NCBI GenBank assembly: GCA_021776415.1
Contig: JAJFFY010000007.1
Coordinates: forward strand, 62,001-126,000
Direction of reading: 5' to 3'
From: Hyphococcus sp.
GTDB lineage: Bacteria; Pseudomonadota; Alphaproteobacteria; Caulobacterales; Parvularculaceae
DNA: 64,000 nt
The notes beneath the pieces were generated by a model, which was given only the letters and a program-made list of their open reading frames with translations, was not told where the DNA came from and searched no databases. This document shows positions 17,527 to 27,083 of the stretch, one piece after another (the stretch's first letter is position 1; every line of letters starts with the position of its first letter). A program made the position numbers and the translations under genes.

Positions 17527-17942
17527 AGCTGCGCCTTTACGCTGTCTGTACCAGTGATGACTACGGTTACGATGCGCTTGGAGGTCAGGTTCATAACCCG
17601 AACGCGATCACCCAGGCCGCCTTTATCAAGCGCGCGGCCCTCCGCCGAAATTTTCATTGGGCCTTTGATATACTCCATCTGGACGATAGCATTTCGTTTT
17701 ATGAGCGTCGGTGTGCGCAGGGTGACCGTATCAATGGCCTGTCCTTTATAGAGTGTACGCGTCGTCTCCATTCCAATGATATCAACAGCACGCCGCAAAG
17801 CTTCGTGATTATTGGGCGTCACGATATCAGTGGCAGAAAGAATGGACCCCGCACGGATAATTTTGGAAGCTAGAAGTTCTTCCGCAGTAGCGGTCGTGTT
17901 GGCAAGTATTGATGCGGCTATCAGACCGGCAAATTTATTCAT
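17523..17942 (-). CDS. flgA: P-ring assembly chaperone FlgA
   Basis: 139 residues: signal peptide (about 1-21, ending TATAEE), then a SAF-type domain with RTLYKGQAIDTVTL and the FlgA C-terminal pattern GGLGDRVRVMNLTSKRIV. FlgA is a periplasmic chaperone for the P-ring protein FlgI, encoded at 29.3 kb. It is shorter than enterobacterial FlgA (about 219), as is usual for alphaproteobacteria. Four bases lie between the flgG stop and its start; it overlaps flgH. Confidence 0.9.
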   Translation of the reverse strand: MNKFAGLIAASILANTTATAEELLASKIIRAGSILSATDIVTPNNHEALRRAVDIIGMETTRTLYKGQAIDTVTLRTPTLIKRNAIVQMEYIKGPMKISAEGRALDKGGLGDRVRVMNLTSKRIVTVVITGTDSVKAQL

Positions 17943-17946
17943 GATA

Positions 17947-18732
17947 TCACCTGATTTGTGTTGTGGCGCCCATCATCTGGTCGGCCGCCGATAATACTTT
18001 TGAATTCAATTCATAGCCGCGCTGGGCTTCGATAAGCGCGGCAATTTGCTGGACAACATCGACATTGGATTCTTCAAGATGGCCTTGCCGCAACGTACCT
18101 CGACCATCCAGCCCCGGTAGACCAGGCAGGGGAGTGCCGGAGGCAGCCGTTTCTTGAAATAAGTTGCCCCCGAGCGGCTCCAGCCCTTTTTCATTAGAGA
18201 ACACTACGAGATTGATTGTACCGACAAGCTGACTGGCTGTTTGACCGGCAAATTGCACCGAGACTTCCCCTTCCGGATTAATGGTAATCTGACGCGCATC
18301 TGGGGGAATCGTAATGTTCCCAGCGATAGGGAAGCCGTCGGCGTTAACGATCACGCCTTCAGCGGATCGCTTTAAGGCGCCGTCTCGTGTGTAAGCTAAG
18401 CTGCCTGACGGCAATGTTATTTCGATGAAGCCTTTGCCTTCGATGGCGATATCTAGGTCACCGCCAGTGTTTTTTAACGCTCCTTGAGATGTATCAACCG
18501 AGATTGATGTGGTCTTAACGCCAAGGCCAAGCTGTACACCTTCGGGGACGATGTCGCCGGTAGCGGATGAAGATGCGCCGGCTGCGCGTACGATTTGATA
18601 ATGCAAGTCGGAAAATTCTGCACGCCGCGTGGAATAAGCGGTGGTGTTCATGTTGGCGAGGTTATTGGAGATTACTTCAACACGAGTTTGTTGAGCGTCC
18701 ATTCCCGTCGCAGCGATACTTAATGCGCGCAT
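17947..18732 (-). CDS. flgG: Flagellar distal rod protein FlgG
   Basis: 261 residues, normal for FlgG. The N-terminal ALSIAATGMDAQQTRVEVISNNLANMNT motif (two blocks) and the C-terminal NVDVVQQIAALIEAQRGYELNSKVL are characteristic, with the YTRDGALKRSAEG signature in the middle. Forms the distal rod that crosses the P and L rings. Preceded by flgF and followed closely by flgA and flgH, the classical rod/ring order. Confidence 0.97.
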   Translation of the reverse strand: MRALSIAATGMDAQQTRVEVISNNLANMNTTAYSTRRAEFSDLHYQIVRAAGASSSATGDIVPEGVQLGLGVKTTSISVDTSQGALKNTGGDLDIAIEGKGFIEITLPSGSLAYTRDGALKRSAEGVIVNADGFPIAGNITIPPDARQITINPEGEVSVQFAGQTASQLVGTINLVVFSNEKGLEPLGGNLFQETAASGTPLPGLPGLDGRGTLRQGHLEESNVDVVQQIAALIEAQRGYELNSKVLSAADQMMGATTQIR

Positions 18733-18768
18733 GAGATTAGCCCTTTCCTTTTTCTAGATTCCATTTCA

Positions 18769-19485
18769 TCACGACTGCCCTAGCGCTCGAATGGTGCGCG
18801 TGATGCGCTCACCATCATTGTCAGAAAACTTTTTGCTTGCTTCGTATGTGCGCTGGACCTCAATCAATCGAGCGAGCTCTTCAACGGCGCTGACGTTTGA
18901 GCCTTCAAGAGAAAATTGGTGTACGCGTGTGTCTAGGGCTGGCTGGTATCCGTTTTCAGCCAGGAATTGGTTTTGCCCCACACGGACGAGAAACGCCGGG
19001 TCGGCTGTGACAATGCCCAGTTTGCCGACAATTTGTGCACCAACATTAATGACGCCATCGGCAGTAACAGAAATTTTGCCGCCGCCTGGCGGAATGACGA
19101 GCGCGCCCCCACTTTCATCCAGCACCCGCGCCCCGCTTGAAGAAACCAGCTCGCCTTGCGCATTTAACGAAAACGCGCCGTCCCGCGTAAGGCGTTCGCC
19201 TTGAGGAGCTTCGACAAGAAAAAATCCGTCGCCTTCGATCGCAACATCAAGGGGGTTGTTTGTTCTCGTGATATCGCCGGCGTTTAGGTCAACATAACGC
19301 CGGGTCATGGTCGCAATGGAAAGGCTCGGGTCGCCGTTTTGCAACGCTTTGACATGCTCGGCGAACATGTTGGCCTCGCGGCGGTAACCGTTAGTGTTAA
19401 TGTTCGCAATATTGTTTGCCACGGTGTTTAGCTCACGCATGAGCCCCGATTGTCGCGACAGGCCGATGTACCCTGCGTTATCCAT
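18769..19485 (-). CDS. flgF: Flagellar proximal rod protein FlgF
   Basis: 238 residues. The N-terminus SGLMRELNTVANNIANINTNGYRRE (two blocks) is typical of FlgF, as are the internal LTRDGAFSLNAQGELV and the C-terminal AVEELARLIEVQRTYE. Exported rod subunit between FlgB/FlgC and FlgG. Its start overlaps the end of the large periplasmic protein gene by 8 bases, so rod gene translation follows that gene. Confidence 0.95.
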   Translation of the reverse strand: MDNAGYIGLSRQSGLMRELNTVANNIANINTNGYRREANMFAEHVKALQNGDPSLSIATMTRRYVDLNAGDITRTNNPLDVAIEGDGFFLVEAPQGERLTRDGAFSLNAQGELVSSSGARVLDESGGALVIPPGGGKISVTADGVINVGAQIVGKLGIVTADPAFLVRVGQNQFLAENGYQPALDTRVHQFSLEGSNVSAVEELARLIEVQRTYEASKKFSDNDGERITRTIRALGQS

Positions 19486-21724
19486 TTTCCAATAACTCCT
19501 GATACGCTAGAATTTCTTGAGTGACGTCGCCAACAATTTGTCTACTTTTTTCAAGTGCGGTACCGGCGTCTCCGATTGAGAATAGGCTTTGAAGGCCATC
19601 CCTGATAACGGACGAATTTTTTGATAGAACAGCATCAGCCGCTGCCGGCAAAGCGGTATCGCCACTCATATAGGCCGATAGTGCAAACTGGATGGCTGCA
19701 TTGCTGTCAATAGAATTGGGGTCCATGCTTTTGAATCCCACAGTCGCATTTTGCCACGCTTTTGCCAGCCAACCCGCGCGTGCGGTCATAGCCGCTCTGG
19801 TGATATCATCATTTAGCGCTACTGCAGAGGCGAGGGCGGTGTGATATTCATTTCTTTCGATATTAGCTTTAACCAGAATTTGCCCAAAAGCTAAATCAGT
19901 CGTATACGGAGCAGAGATAACTATTGCTTCATTTGTCGCGCCAGCGGCCAAGGCGGCGGAAGCAGTTGCCAGAATGTAGTCCTTGCTCGGATTTTTGGGG
20001 CCATTCTCCAGGATTTCGAAAGCCAGGTTAGGCAATCCAAAACCGAAGGCGGCGTCGGCAATCTGGCTGCGCAATTCAATTTCCGAGACGCCAACCCGCA
20101 ACCAGTCACGGTGGTCAAGAAATGCATCCAACGCGGAAATTTTTGATTGCCGACCCTGCTCAAGGATTGCTTTTTTTAAAATTGGGATCGCAGTTGTTCG
20201 CGCTTGCTCGACCAAGGTGGGAGATTTTGAGGCCTCGTTTCCAAGTAACATTAACGCCGCTTCAGTATTGCCGATTTGCGCCCACGCGATGGCTTCAGAA
20301 AATGCCGCCTTTGAAGACCCGGCGAGTTTGGCCAACGCGCCGATGTCTTCTCTAAAACCTTCATGAGGCTCACGACGCTTTTGCGCATAGGAGTCTGCAA
20401 GCGCAAGCAATGCGTCGTCGGACGCATTTGAGTTTTCGGCAGCGATTTCGAGCAGCGCTGTCCTTGCGGCTTCCGCGTCGCCATTGACGTCGGTGAGGCG
20501 TGCTTGAACATATTCAAGTTCGGGTCCAAGCGTTTCTTGTCCCGCGCTTGCGATATCATACAACTCTTGGCCCTCTTGCCAGGCTTCTGCTGTGATCATT
20601 TTCATCGCCAGGCGCGTGGCGATGAGTGTTTTAAGCCGCGGTGGGAGGTGTTCGACGGCGCCGCTAGATCTCCTATAGGCGTCAACTGACTGGATAGGCG
20701 CCATAGCGGCCGCCTGCCACAAAGCATGATCGCCTTGGCAATTTTGTGCATGCATCAACTGGTTGTCGCTTGCAATCGGACGTTCGGCGATGGCCCTGGC
20801 GATATCTGCGCGATAGGACTTGCCTTCACCATAGTCTTTTAGGAGAGACAAGGCTTCCTCGCCAAAGCCAACAGAAATGAATCCCGCGGCAAGTTGGTGC
20901 AGAAGTTTAACCTCATCATCGCCAGATGCATCTGCGAGCAGCATCTGAAAGTTTGCTATCTCGACAAGCGGTTCGGCGTCGAATGCTTTGCCGTCGATAC
21001 GGAGCGCAGCGTCCGGAAGGCATCGAGATTTAGTTGCTTGCAGCGCGACTGTGGTAGCTTCCTTTTTCGGTGAGCTGGATGGCGTTCTTACTGTTTCCTG
21101 TTCGGGTGTGGAATTTACAGAGGGCGTATCTTGAGCTACTAGCTGGGTAGGAGCGCCGATACCCTCTAATGCTGCGCCATTGTCAGTGATCGTAATCAAT
21201 CCTTCGTCCGCAGCCTTTTTCAGCAGCGCTACCATCCGGTTATGAGCTTGTTCCACCGAGATCCGGTCATCTAGAGTCAGTAATTTTTCTTTGGCGCCTA
21301 GCTCTTGCGCGTTGTTGGTCTTATTTTCGCTTGTGCGAGGTTGCGAGGCGACCCTTCCGGAATCGACGATATCGACAACGAATTTTTTATTAGCAAGAAG
21401 AGATGAGCGCACTTCGCAATCACAGTTTATGGTCAGTTCAACCATGCTACCGCCAGCGGTTCGAATTTGCTTTGCGCTCAAGATTCTGAACGCCTTTCGC
21501 TGATCGTTAACTTCCCGTAGGTCCAGTAGCGCAGACGCATCGAGATTTTTTATGCGCACCAGTCTGCCGGTTTGCTCGACCTCGATTTTGTTGGAGTTGC
21601 TGGCGATTACAATGCGGGAGTAATCTTTATGCTCACCAGCAGAAACACGTATAATTTTGTCTGCTCCATGGGCGGGAGCAATCATCATCACTGCGTAAAA
21701 TATAATAATCCAGATACGCATCAT
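19478..21724 (-). CDS. Large secreted helical-repeat protein in flagellar operon, function unknown
   Basis: 748 residues. Signal peptide (about 1-20, ending in HGA). Residues 22-125 form a beta-rich region resembling an AMIN-type domain (DYSRIVIASNSNKIEV, FVVDIVDSG). After a polar linker, residues ~230-748 are Ala/Leu-rich helical hairpins suggesting a TPR-like alpha-solenoid. No catalytic motif seen. It overlaps motA by ATGA and flgF by 8 bases, so it is made with stator and rod proteins. A periplasmic scaffold for stator or ring assembly is a reasonable guess from place alone. I cannot assign a family name. Confidence 0.7.
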   Translation of the reverse strand: MMRIWIIIFYAVMMIAPAHGADKIIRVSAGEHKDYSRIVIASNSNKIEVEQTGRLVRIKNLDASALLDLREVNDQRKAFRILSAKQIRTAGGSMVELTINCDCEVRSSLLANKKFVVDIVDSGRVASQPRTSENKTNNAQELGAKEKLLTLDDRISVEQAHNRMVALLKKAADEGLITITDNGAALEGIGAPTQLVAQDTPSVNSTPEQETVRTPSSSPKKEATTVALQATKSRCLPDAALRIDGKAFDAEPLVEIANFQMLLADASGDDEVKLLHQLAAGFISVGFGEEALSLLKDYGEGKSYRADIARAIAERPIASDNQLMHAQNCQGDHALWQAAAMAPIQSVDAYRRSSGAVEHLPPRLKTLIATRLAMKMITAEAWQEGQELYDIASAGQETLGPELEYVQARLTDVNGDAEAARTALLEIAAENSNASDDALLALADSYAQKRREPHEGFREDIGALAKLAGSSKAAFSEAIAWAQIGNTEAALMLLGNEASKSPTLVEQARTTAIPILKKAILEQGRQSKISALDAFLDHRDWLRVGVSEIELRSQIADAAFGFGLPNLAFEILENGPKNPSKDYILATASAALAAGATNEAIVISAPYTTDLAFGQILVKANIERNEYHTALASAVALNDDITRAAMTARAGWLAKAWQNATVGFKSMDPNSIDSNAAIQFALSAYMSGDTALPAAADAVLSKNSSVIRDGLQSLFSIGDAGTALEKSRQIVGDVTQEILAYQELLENG

Positions 21725-22587
21725 GCGGCCTTTTGAACTTGACGCAATGCGTCTTCAACGTCGGTGAAACTTGGCCTCAGGCTCTTTGGAGCGTTGCGGC
21801 GTGCAACTTCGATGCAGAGCTGGGGTGTGTGTTTGTGAAGGTTTGCAACAAGCGCTTCACGGATTAGATTATAAAACTGCTGTTCTTCATCGCGGATGGC
21901 CTTTACTTTGTCGCTAAACGGACCAACCAGACCGTAGGCGAGGAAAACACCGAGAAATGTACCGACAAGAGCGCCGCCGATCAGCTGCCCCAGCACTTCC
22001 GGCGGCTTATCGATCGATGCCATAGTTTTGATAACGCCAAGAACCGCTGCAACAATGCCCAATGCCGGCAATCCATCGGCCATCTTCTGCAGCGCATGTG
22101 CGCCGTGGAGGTTATCATGATGAAGCGACTCAAGTTGCTTTTCGAGCAACTCCTCCACTTGGTGAGGGTTATCAAAATTCATGATCATGGAGCGGATGGT
22201 GTCGCAAATCATTTCTATTGCGGTGCCATCTTTGGCTATTTTTGGGTATTGTTTGAAAACGGTGGAGTCTTCCGGGTTTTCAATATGACTTTCTATTTCT
22301 ACCGGACTTTCTCGTGCAATGCGCACAAGCGAGAACATTAGGCAAAGAAGATCCTGGTAATCCTGTTTCTTCCAGGTAGGGCCGGTGAAAACCTTAACCA
22401 GGTCACCCCCAGTATGTTTGATCGTTGAGAAACTATTTCCTACCAGGAAGGCGCCAATAGCCGCGCCACCGATGATCATCATCTCGTAGGGAAGGGAGTG
22501 CAGAATAATGCTCATCTTCCCGCCGGCGAGAAGATAACCGCCGAATACCATGGCCACGGTAATAATGATGCCGAGAATCGAACCCAT
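21721..22587 (-). CDS. motA: Flagellar motor stator protein MotA
   Basis: 288 residues, four membrane segments. Conserved features include the cytoplasmic loop LVRIARESPVEIESHIENP (two blocks) and the third and fourth helices with GLPALGIVAAVLGVIKTM and GALVGTFLGVFLAYGLVGP. MotA forms the proton channel stator with MotB, which is encoded separately at 34.3 kb. Its stop overlaps the start of the 748-residue protein gene as ATGA. A 90-base gap separates it from motE upstream. Confidence 0.97.
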   Translation of the reverse strand: MGSILGIIITVAMVFGGYLLAGGKMSIILHSLPYEMMIIGGAAIGAFLVGNSFSTIKHTGGDLVKVFTGPTWKKQDYQDLLCLMFSLVRIARESPVEIESHIENPEDSTVFKQYPKIAKDGTAIEMICDTIRSMIMNFDNPHQVEELLEKQLESLHHDNLHGAHALQKMADGLPALGIVAAVLGVIKTMASIDKPPEVLGQLIGGALVGTFLGVFLAYGLVGPFSDKVKAIRDEEQQFYNLIREALVANLHKHTPQLCIEVARRNAPKSLRPSFTDVEDALRQVQKAA

Positions 22588-22677
22588 TAATTCACACCCT
22601 TCTGGCGTTCAAGCGTATAGTACGCGCCATTGGTGTATAAAGATTTATGATTAATGAGGCGTAAAATACGCCAGTGG

Positions 22678-23331
22678 TTATTTGTTGTGAACCGCTGCGT
22701 TGCGACTTGCGATGATCATGCTTGTCTGATACGCTTTGTCCGTACTCATATTAGTTAGAATGAGTGCGGCGCTTTCACTATTCATTTCTGTAAGAAACCC
22801 TGCGGCAAAAGTTGGGTCCATTTTGTTAAAAATCTCTCCGGCCTTCTTGGGTTTCATTTGTTCGTACATTTTTGAAAGCAGCGCAATATCCTGCTCTGCC
22901 GCTTCATCTGCAAAGGCGACCAGGCTTGAGAGGGCGTCCTTGTTTTTCTGCAGTTCTGTGATGCGCTCTTCAACTCTTTTTTCGATAATTTCAAGTACGC
23001 GAATTCGGTCCTCCACGCGGACTGTTCTTGCATCGAGAGCTTCTGAACGCTCTCTTATTGCCCCCAATAACGCATCTGTTTGTGCTGCATTGCGTGATGT
23101 TGGGATAGTTTGGGCGTGGCTTTGCGTTTGTTCGGTTTTGCTGGCTTCAACTTTATTTGTAGGTGTTGCGGCCTCGGGTTCGGCGCTGTGTTCGCTATTT
23201 GTGTCTTGTATTTTGGGCTTTGACGATTCGGTTTCTGGCCGACTCAACGCGGCATCAGCAACGCCTATGACGCGGCCGGCAAACGATGCGGCAAATATAG
23301 CGCCAATAATCAACAGCGGATGTGGCTTCAC
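22678..23331 (-). CDS. motE: MotE-like flagellar chaperone/stator-associated protein
   Basis: 217 residues: N-terminal membrane anchor or signal (about 7-25), polar linker, coiled coil (about 90-150), and a C-terminal domain with MKPKKAGEIFNKMDP and AALILTNMSTDKAYQ, the MgtE-N/MotE-type pattern. In Rhizobiales MotE is a periplasmic protein required for motility through MotC. The start overlaps the DUF6468-like gene by ATGA; motA follows. Family is clear in form; exact partner is inference. Confidence 0.75.
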   Translation of the reverse strand: MKPHPLLIIGAIFAASFAGRVIGVADAALSRPETESSKPKIQDTNSEHSAEPEAATPTNKVEASKTEQTQSHAQTIPTSRNAAQTDALLGAIRERSEALDARTVRVEDRIRVLEIIEKRVEERITELQKNKDALSSLVAFADEAAEQDIALLSKMYEQMKPKKAGEIFNKMDPTFAAGFLTEMNSESAALILTNMSTDKAYQTSMIIASRNAAVHNK

Positions 23332-23885
23332 GCGACTTCTCCCTGAGCGACTTGCGGTTCTTCATCAGCGACGAAGGTGAGTTCTACTACGCCCTCTTCA
23401 CTAACCTCAGGGGTGTTTTTGTCAGCAGCGGTTTCGCCCGCTGTATCAGTTGTTACCGTGGCTTTATCCGTAGCTGGTGTAGCTGACGCCTTCTCCAAAG
23501 AACCGAGAAGTGCGTGCGCTGCGGTGCGCGCGCTATCGATGTGAGGGGAGAGTGTTTCAATCAGGTGCTTTGTCGCGGTTTCAGTTTCTTCTACTGCACG
23601 CTCGCTGATCTCCTGGATCTGGCTAGCGAGCATTTGTAGCTCGGGAATTTTGTTGCTGGCGTCTTCTAACAATGCTTCCAGTTTCACAGAGTCAGTCGCG
23701 GCCTGATTTTTGGTGTTGGCCATCGCGGTTTGCATATCGTCAGCTGACTGCGAGAGCGCTGCGATGCCGGTATGAATACCATCTTTTGTGCTCGTGAGCG
23801 CCTTTATACGCGTGTTGAGCACCCAGCAGTAAAAACATGCCGCGCCGGAGGCGGCGAGTAACAGAAAGTCTACGATAAGGGACAT
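23328..23885 (-). CDS. Membrane-anchored coiled-coil protein, DUF6468-like
   Basis: 185 residues: one N-terminal membrane helix (about 4-24), then a long coiled coil (about 30-135) and an acidic, Thr/Ala-rich tail. Proteins of this form between fliL and motE in alphaproteobacterial flagellar clusters are, to my recollection, annotated DUF6468; I could not verify this. It lies 10 bases after fliL and overlaps motE by ATGA. Probably an inner-membrane accessory of the stator or C ring. Confidence 0.6.
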   Translation of the reverse strand: MSLIVDFLLLAASGAACFYCWVLNTRIKALTSTKDGIHTGIAALSQSADDMQTAMANTKNQAATDSVKLEALLEDASNKIPELQMLASQIQEISERAVEETETATKHLIETLSPHIDSARTAAHALLGSLEKASATPATDKATVTTDTAGETAADKNTPEVSEEGVVELTFVADEEPQVAQGEVA

Positions 23886-23895
23886 TAGGGTGCTC

Positions 23896-24411
23896 CTAAC
23901 TGAGGATAAAGTCTGTGATTAGGACATTTGCAACCGCGCCAGCGGGCGCGACGACCTGCAGCCGCCTTAGGATTTGTGCGCGGAGTCGGGTCGTTGCGGA
24001 TGGCTCCACCAGATCGGCCTCTTCTACGGCGCGGAGATAAGTATTGAGAACGTCGCGGAATTTTGGCTTGAGATGCTCAACAGTGCTCAGGTCGCCCTCT
24101 GATGTTTCCAGGCTAATAGAAATCTTAAGATATCGTGATGTCGCGTTAGGACCTAAGGTGATGATCAGGGGTTCGAGATTAACGAATGCGATCTCTTGGT
24201 AATGTTTTGTTTGCTTTTCGTGGAGGTTTTCCACAACTGCTGGGGTCTCACATTTATCGCCAGCAACAGGGACAATAAATGCAACACCTGCAGCGATAGC
24301 GCCCAAACCCAGCGCAGCAGCCATGCTGAACGCAAGTGTTTTAAACAAAGACGGCTTTGCTGGCGCCTCTTCTTCGGGCGCATCCAAGTCTATGTCGTCT
24401 TTATCGGTCAT
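23896..24411 (-). CDS. fliL: Flagellar basal body-associated protein FliL
   Basis: 171 residues: short acidic cytoplasmic head, membrane helix (about 21-45) and a periplasmic domain with FVNLEPLIITLGPNATSRYLKISISLE (two blocks), the standard FliL pattern. Supports stator function at the basal body. The ATG at 24411 gives MTDKDD; an in-frame TTG at 24420 is possible. First gene of fliL-DUF6468-motE, divergent from fliF with about 140 bases between. A second, longer FliL-like protein is encoded at 16.2 kb. Confidence 0.9.
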   Translation of the reverse strand: MTDKDDIDLDAPEEEAPAKPSLFKTLAFSMAAALGLGAIAAGVAFIVPVAGDKCETPAVVENLHEKQTKHYQEIAFVNLEPLIITLGPNATSRYLKISISLETSEGDLSTVEHLKPKFRDVLNTYLRAVEEADLVEPSATTRLRAQILRRLQVVAPAGAVANVLITDFILS

Positions 24412-24552
24412 TTTTCCCAATCAGCTCAAAAATAAGCTCGCAGCGCCTTTCGCGTCTGCTCTTTGTAACCTCCTCTTAATGATCAAATGGTAAACAATAA
24501 TACGCGTATTGAGCGCATCGTGTTGTAATTCGCGTTAAGGGTTGGTGAGAGA

Positions 24553-26097
24553 ATGCAAGGATTCATTTCGGTCTGGAACGGGTTGACGGCTGGCAAGCGG
24601 CTGCTTCTTCTTATTGTAGTCCCCGCGACGATGTTTGCATTTTCAATGCTTGCCCGTACGGCGTCGACGCCCAGCATGACTTTACTATATAGCGGTCTTG
24701 ACTCCAGTTCGGCCGGCGAAGTGGTTGCGGCACTTGAACGGCTGGATGTGCGCACGGACGTCCGCGGTGACTCGATATATGTGCCTGCCGACAAGCGAGA
24801 TTCGGTGCGTATGAGCCTTGCCCGCGAAGGGCTGCCTCAACAAGGGCAGGCTGGATACGAGTTGCTTGAAAGCTTGAACGGTTTTTCCACTACATCAGAT
24901 CTGTTTGACGTTACCTATTGGCGCGCTGTTGAGGGCGAATTGGCGCGGACGATTGTCGCGACGCCAGGGATTAAGTCTGCACGCGTGCACATTGCGCAAG
25001 GACGCGGCGGCGCCTTTTCACGCAACGCTCCAGAATCAAAGGCTGTTGTCACTGTTACGATGGGACGCGGCAACTTAAGCGTCGGACAGGCCCAGGCCAT
25101 TCGCTTTCTTGTTTCTTCTTCGGTGCCCGCCCTGTCTGCGGAGCGGGTGGCCGTTTTGGATTCAGACCGGGGGGTTGTTTTAAGTCCCGGCAGCATCAAT
25201 CAGATTGAGGGCGGCCAGTCGGGCGCTGCAGGTCGCGAGCGTAAATTGGAAGCTGGCGTTCTAAACCTGCTTGAAGCGCGCGTTGGCGCTGGCAACGTGC
25301 GTGTGCAAATCGCCGTTGAGATCGACCGTGAGCGCGAGGCGATTACCGAGCGGGTCATTGATCCCGCTGGTCGGGTCATGTCCGGAAAAGAAACTACGGA
25401 AGTAACGGAAACAACTTCTGGCGCCAATAGCGGTGCAGTAACGGTTGCAAGCAATTTACCGGAAGGTGATGCAAGCGGCGGCGGATCTCAGTCGAGTTCC
25501 GAAAGAACCCAAACCGACGAGACCGTTACTTATGATCTGTCAGAAATTCGCCGTGAGCGCGAAAAGCTGCCAGGGTCAATAAAACGTCTAAGCGTTGCGG
25601 TTCTGGTGAATGAAGTTTCTACAGAAGAGCAAGCTGGTGGCGCCGCACCAACACCGCGAACCGAAGAAGAATTGGCGGCGCTTAAAGAGCTGGTCGCCAT
25701 GGCGGTCGGGATTGATGAGGCACGCGGCGATACGCTGACTGTTCACAGCATGCCATTTAAGCAGATTACGAATGATGGTGTGGTTGTTGAACAAGACGCG
25801 GTCGCTGACTTTATTGACCGTAATTTGATGACGGTTATTCAAATCGGGATTTTGTCTATCGTAACGCTGATCCTCGGCCTGTTTGTAGTCAAGCCGTTAT
25901 TAACAGCCAGTGCTGCGTCATCGGCGGCAGCACCGGCGTTGTCCGCGACTCCAGCGCAGATGGACACGCTTGCGGCCGCGCCGGCGCCGCCGGGGTCTGA
26001 CGCAATTGAGGCATTAAAGAGTTTAGCAAGCGATAAAACCGATGAAACTGCAGGTTTAATTCAGTCATGGCTGGATGAAACGGAGGACGCGGCATGA
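24553..26097 (+). CDS. fliF: Flagellar MS-ring protein FliF
   Basis: 514 residues. Two membrane helices (about 19-38 and 430-450) flank a large periplasmic region with the FliF pattern TLYSGLDSSSAGEVVAALE (ring-building motif) and ARVHIAQGRGGAFSRN. The C-terminal tail contains the FliG-binding segment. A GAGAGA ribosome site precedes the ATG. FliF starts the operon fliF-fliH-fliN-fliP-fliG and overlaps fliH by ATGA. The basal body is nucleated by this protein, so the 140-base gap before it should hold an early flagellar promoter; I could not identify a clear one. Confidence 0.96.
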   Translation: MQGFISVWNGLTAGKRLLLLIVVPATMFAFSMLARTASTPSMTLLYSGLDSSSAGEVVAALERLDVRTDVRGDSIYVPADKRDSVRMSLAREGLPQQGQAGYELLESLNGFSTTSDLFDVTYWRAVEGELARTIVATPGIKSARVHIAQGRGGAFSRNAPESKAVVTVTMGRGNLSVGQAQAIRFLVSSSVPALSAERVAVLDSDRGVVLSPGSINQIEGGQSGAAGRERKLEAGVLNLLEARVGAGNVRVQIAVEIDREREAITERVIDPAGRVMSGKETTEVTETTSGANSGAVTVASNLPEGDASGGGSQSSSERTQTDETVTYDLSEIRREREKLPGSIKRLSVAVLVNEVSTEEQAGGAAPTPRTEEELAALKELVAMAVGIDEARGDTLTVHSMPFKQITNDGVVVEQDAVADFIDRNLMTVIQIGILSIVTLILGLFVVKPLLTASAASSAAAPALSATPAQMDTLAAAPAPPGSDAIEALKSLASDKTDETAGLIQSWLDETEDAA

Positions 26098-26693
26098 CAG
26101 CCTTGAATGTAGTTCTCGAACGTTTCGATGACGCGGAAAAAGCGCTATCCGAAATGCCCCGCGGCGGCGGCAACGATGCGCGGGCCCAACAACAACACGC
26201 CGCTGCCTATGCGGAAGGCTATGCTGCAGGCGAGGCAGCCGCGACGGCTAAATCCCAGCCGCAGGTGGATTTTTTGAAGTCAGTTGCTGAGGCTTTGGAA
26301 AATAAAGTCGTCAATTTTCAAAGCCAGGCTGACGCCAGCCTTTGCGATGGCCTTGCAGCGATACTTAGCAAAGCCTTTCCTGTTCTGTCTGAAAAAGGCT
26401 TTGCGGTGGAAGCGGCGAGCGTGCTTGCGCAAACCCAGATCGGAAGCGCAGACTTTTCCATTACCGTCAAAGCGGCGCCTGATCGTATCGAATTGTTGCG
26501 CGACGCTGTTGCCGGCTTTGGTGAGGACGCGCGCATTGCGGCAGAGGAGGACGCCGGGCTATCCGGCGCAAAGGTTGTAGCCGAGTGGGAAAATGGTGGC
26601 ATGGAATTCGACACAAATAGGGTGATTGAACAATGCTTAGCGGCATTAGAAAAAGCGGCGCAACAGTTAAGGGACGGAAATGACAATGAGTGA
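26094..26693 (+). CDS. fliH: Flagellar export ATPase regulator FliH
   Basis: 199 residues. An Ala/Gln-rich N-terminal part with HAAAYAEGYAAGEAAATAKS, followed by coiled coil and a C-terminal domain with DARIAAEEDAGLSGAKVVAEWENGGMEFD (two blocks), is typical of the FliH/SctL family. FliH dimers hold FliI at the C ring through FliN, which is encoded next. ATGA overlap with fliF and a 14-base overlap with fliN. Confidence 0.85.
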   Translation: MTALNVVLERFDDAEKALSEMPRGGGNDARAQQQHAAAYAEGYAAGEAAATAKSQPQVDFLKSVAEALENKVVNFQSQADASLCDGLAAILSKAFPVLSEKGFAVEAASVLAQTQIGSADFSITVKAAPDRIELLRDAVAGFGEDARIAAEEDAGLSGAKVVAEWENGGMEFDTNRVIEQCLAALEKAAQQLRDGNDNE

Positions 26694-27072
26694 AGAGCCA
26701 AAAGTAGAAGATACAGAAAATTCTAACGCTAGCGACGATGTTGTTCTGGATATGGCGGAGAACAGCGATGGCGAGGCGCCGGTTTTAGAGCGACGCGACG
26801 AATCCGATAGCAACGGCCTAAAGCGGGCTATTTTTGATGTTCCGATTGAAGTTGTCGTGTCAGTTGGCAGGGCTCGTCCGCTGATTGGCGACCTTTTAGC
26901 GATGGGCCGCAACCACCTACTTCCAATAGACGCTTCAATTGAAGACCCGGTGGAATTGCTTGTTAAAGATCGTGTGATTGCACGGGGCGAACTGACACAG
27001 GTTCCCGAAACTGAAGGGCAGCTTGGTATACGGCTTACGGAAGTTGTGAATATTTCCGCTTTGTCTGAATAA
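26680..27072 (+). CDS. fliN: Flagellar C-ring switch protein FliN
   Basis: 130 residues. An acidic ~45-residue head precedes a SpoA domain (about 48-125) with IFDVPIEVVVSVGRAR, PVELLVKDRVIARGEL and LGIRLTEVV. Forms the lower C ring and docks FliH. Two in-frame ATGs at 26680 and 26686; the second has better spacing from the GGACGGAA ribosome site. Overlaps fliH. No fliO is found between it and fliP, where that gene usually sits. Confidence 0.93.
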   Translation: MTMSEEPKVEDTENSNASDDVVLDMAENSDGEAPVLERRDESDSNGLKRAIFDVPIEVVVSVGRARPLIGDLLAMGRNHLLPIDASIEDPVELLVKDRVIARGELTQVPETEGQLGIRLTEVVNISALSE

Positions 27073-27083
27073 CGGGCTTATTG

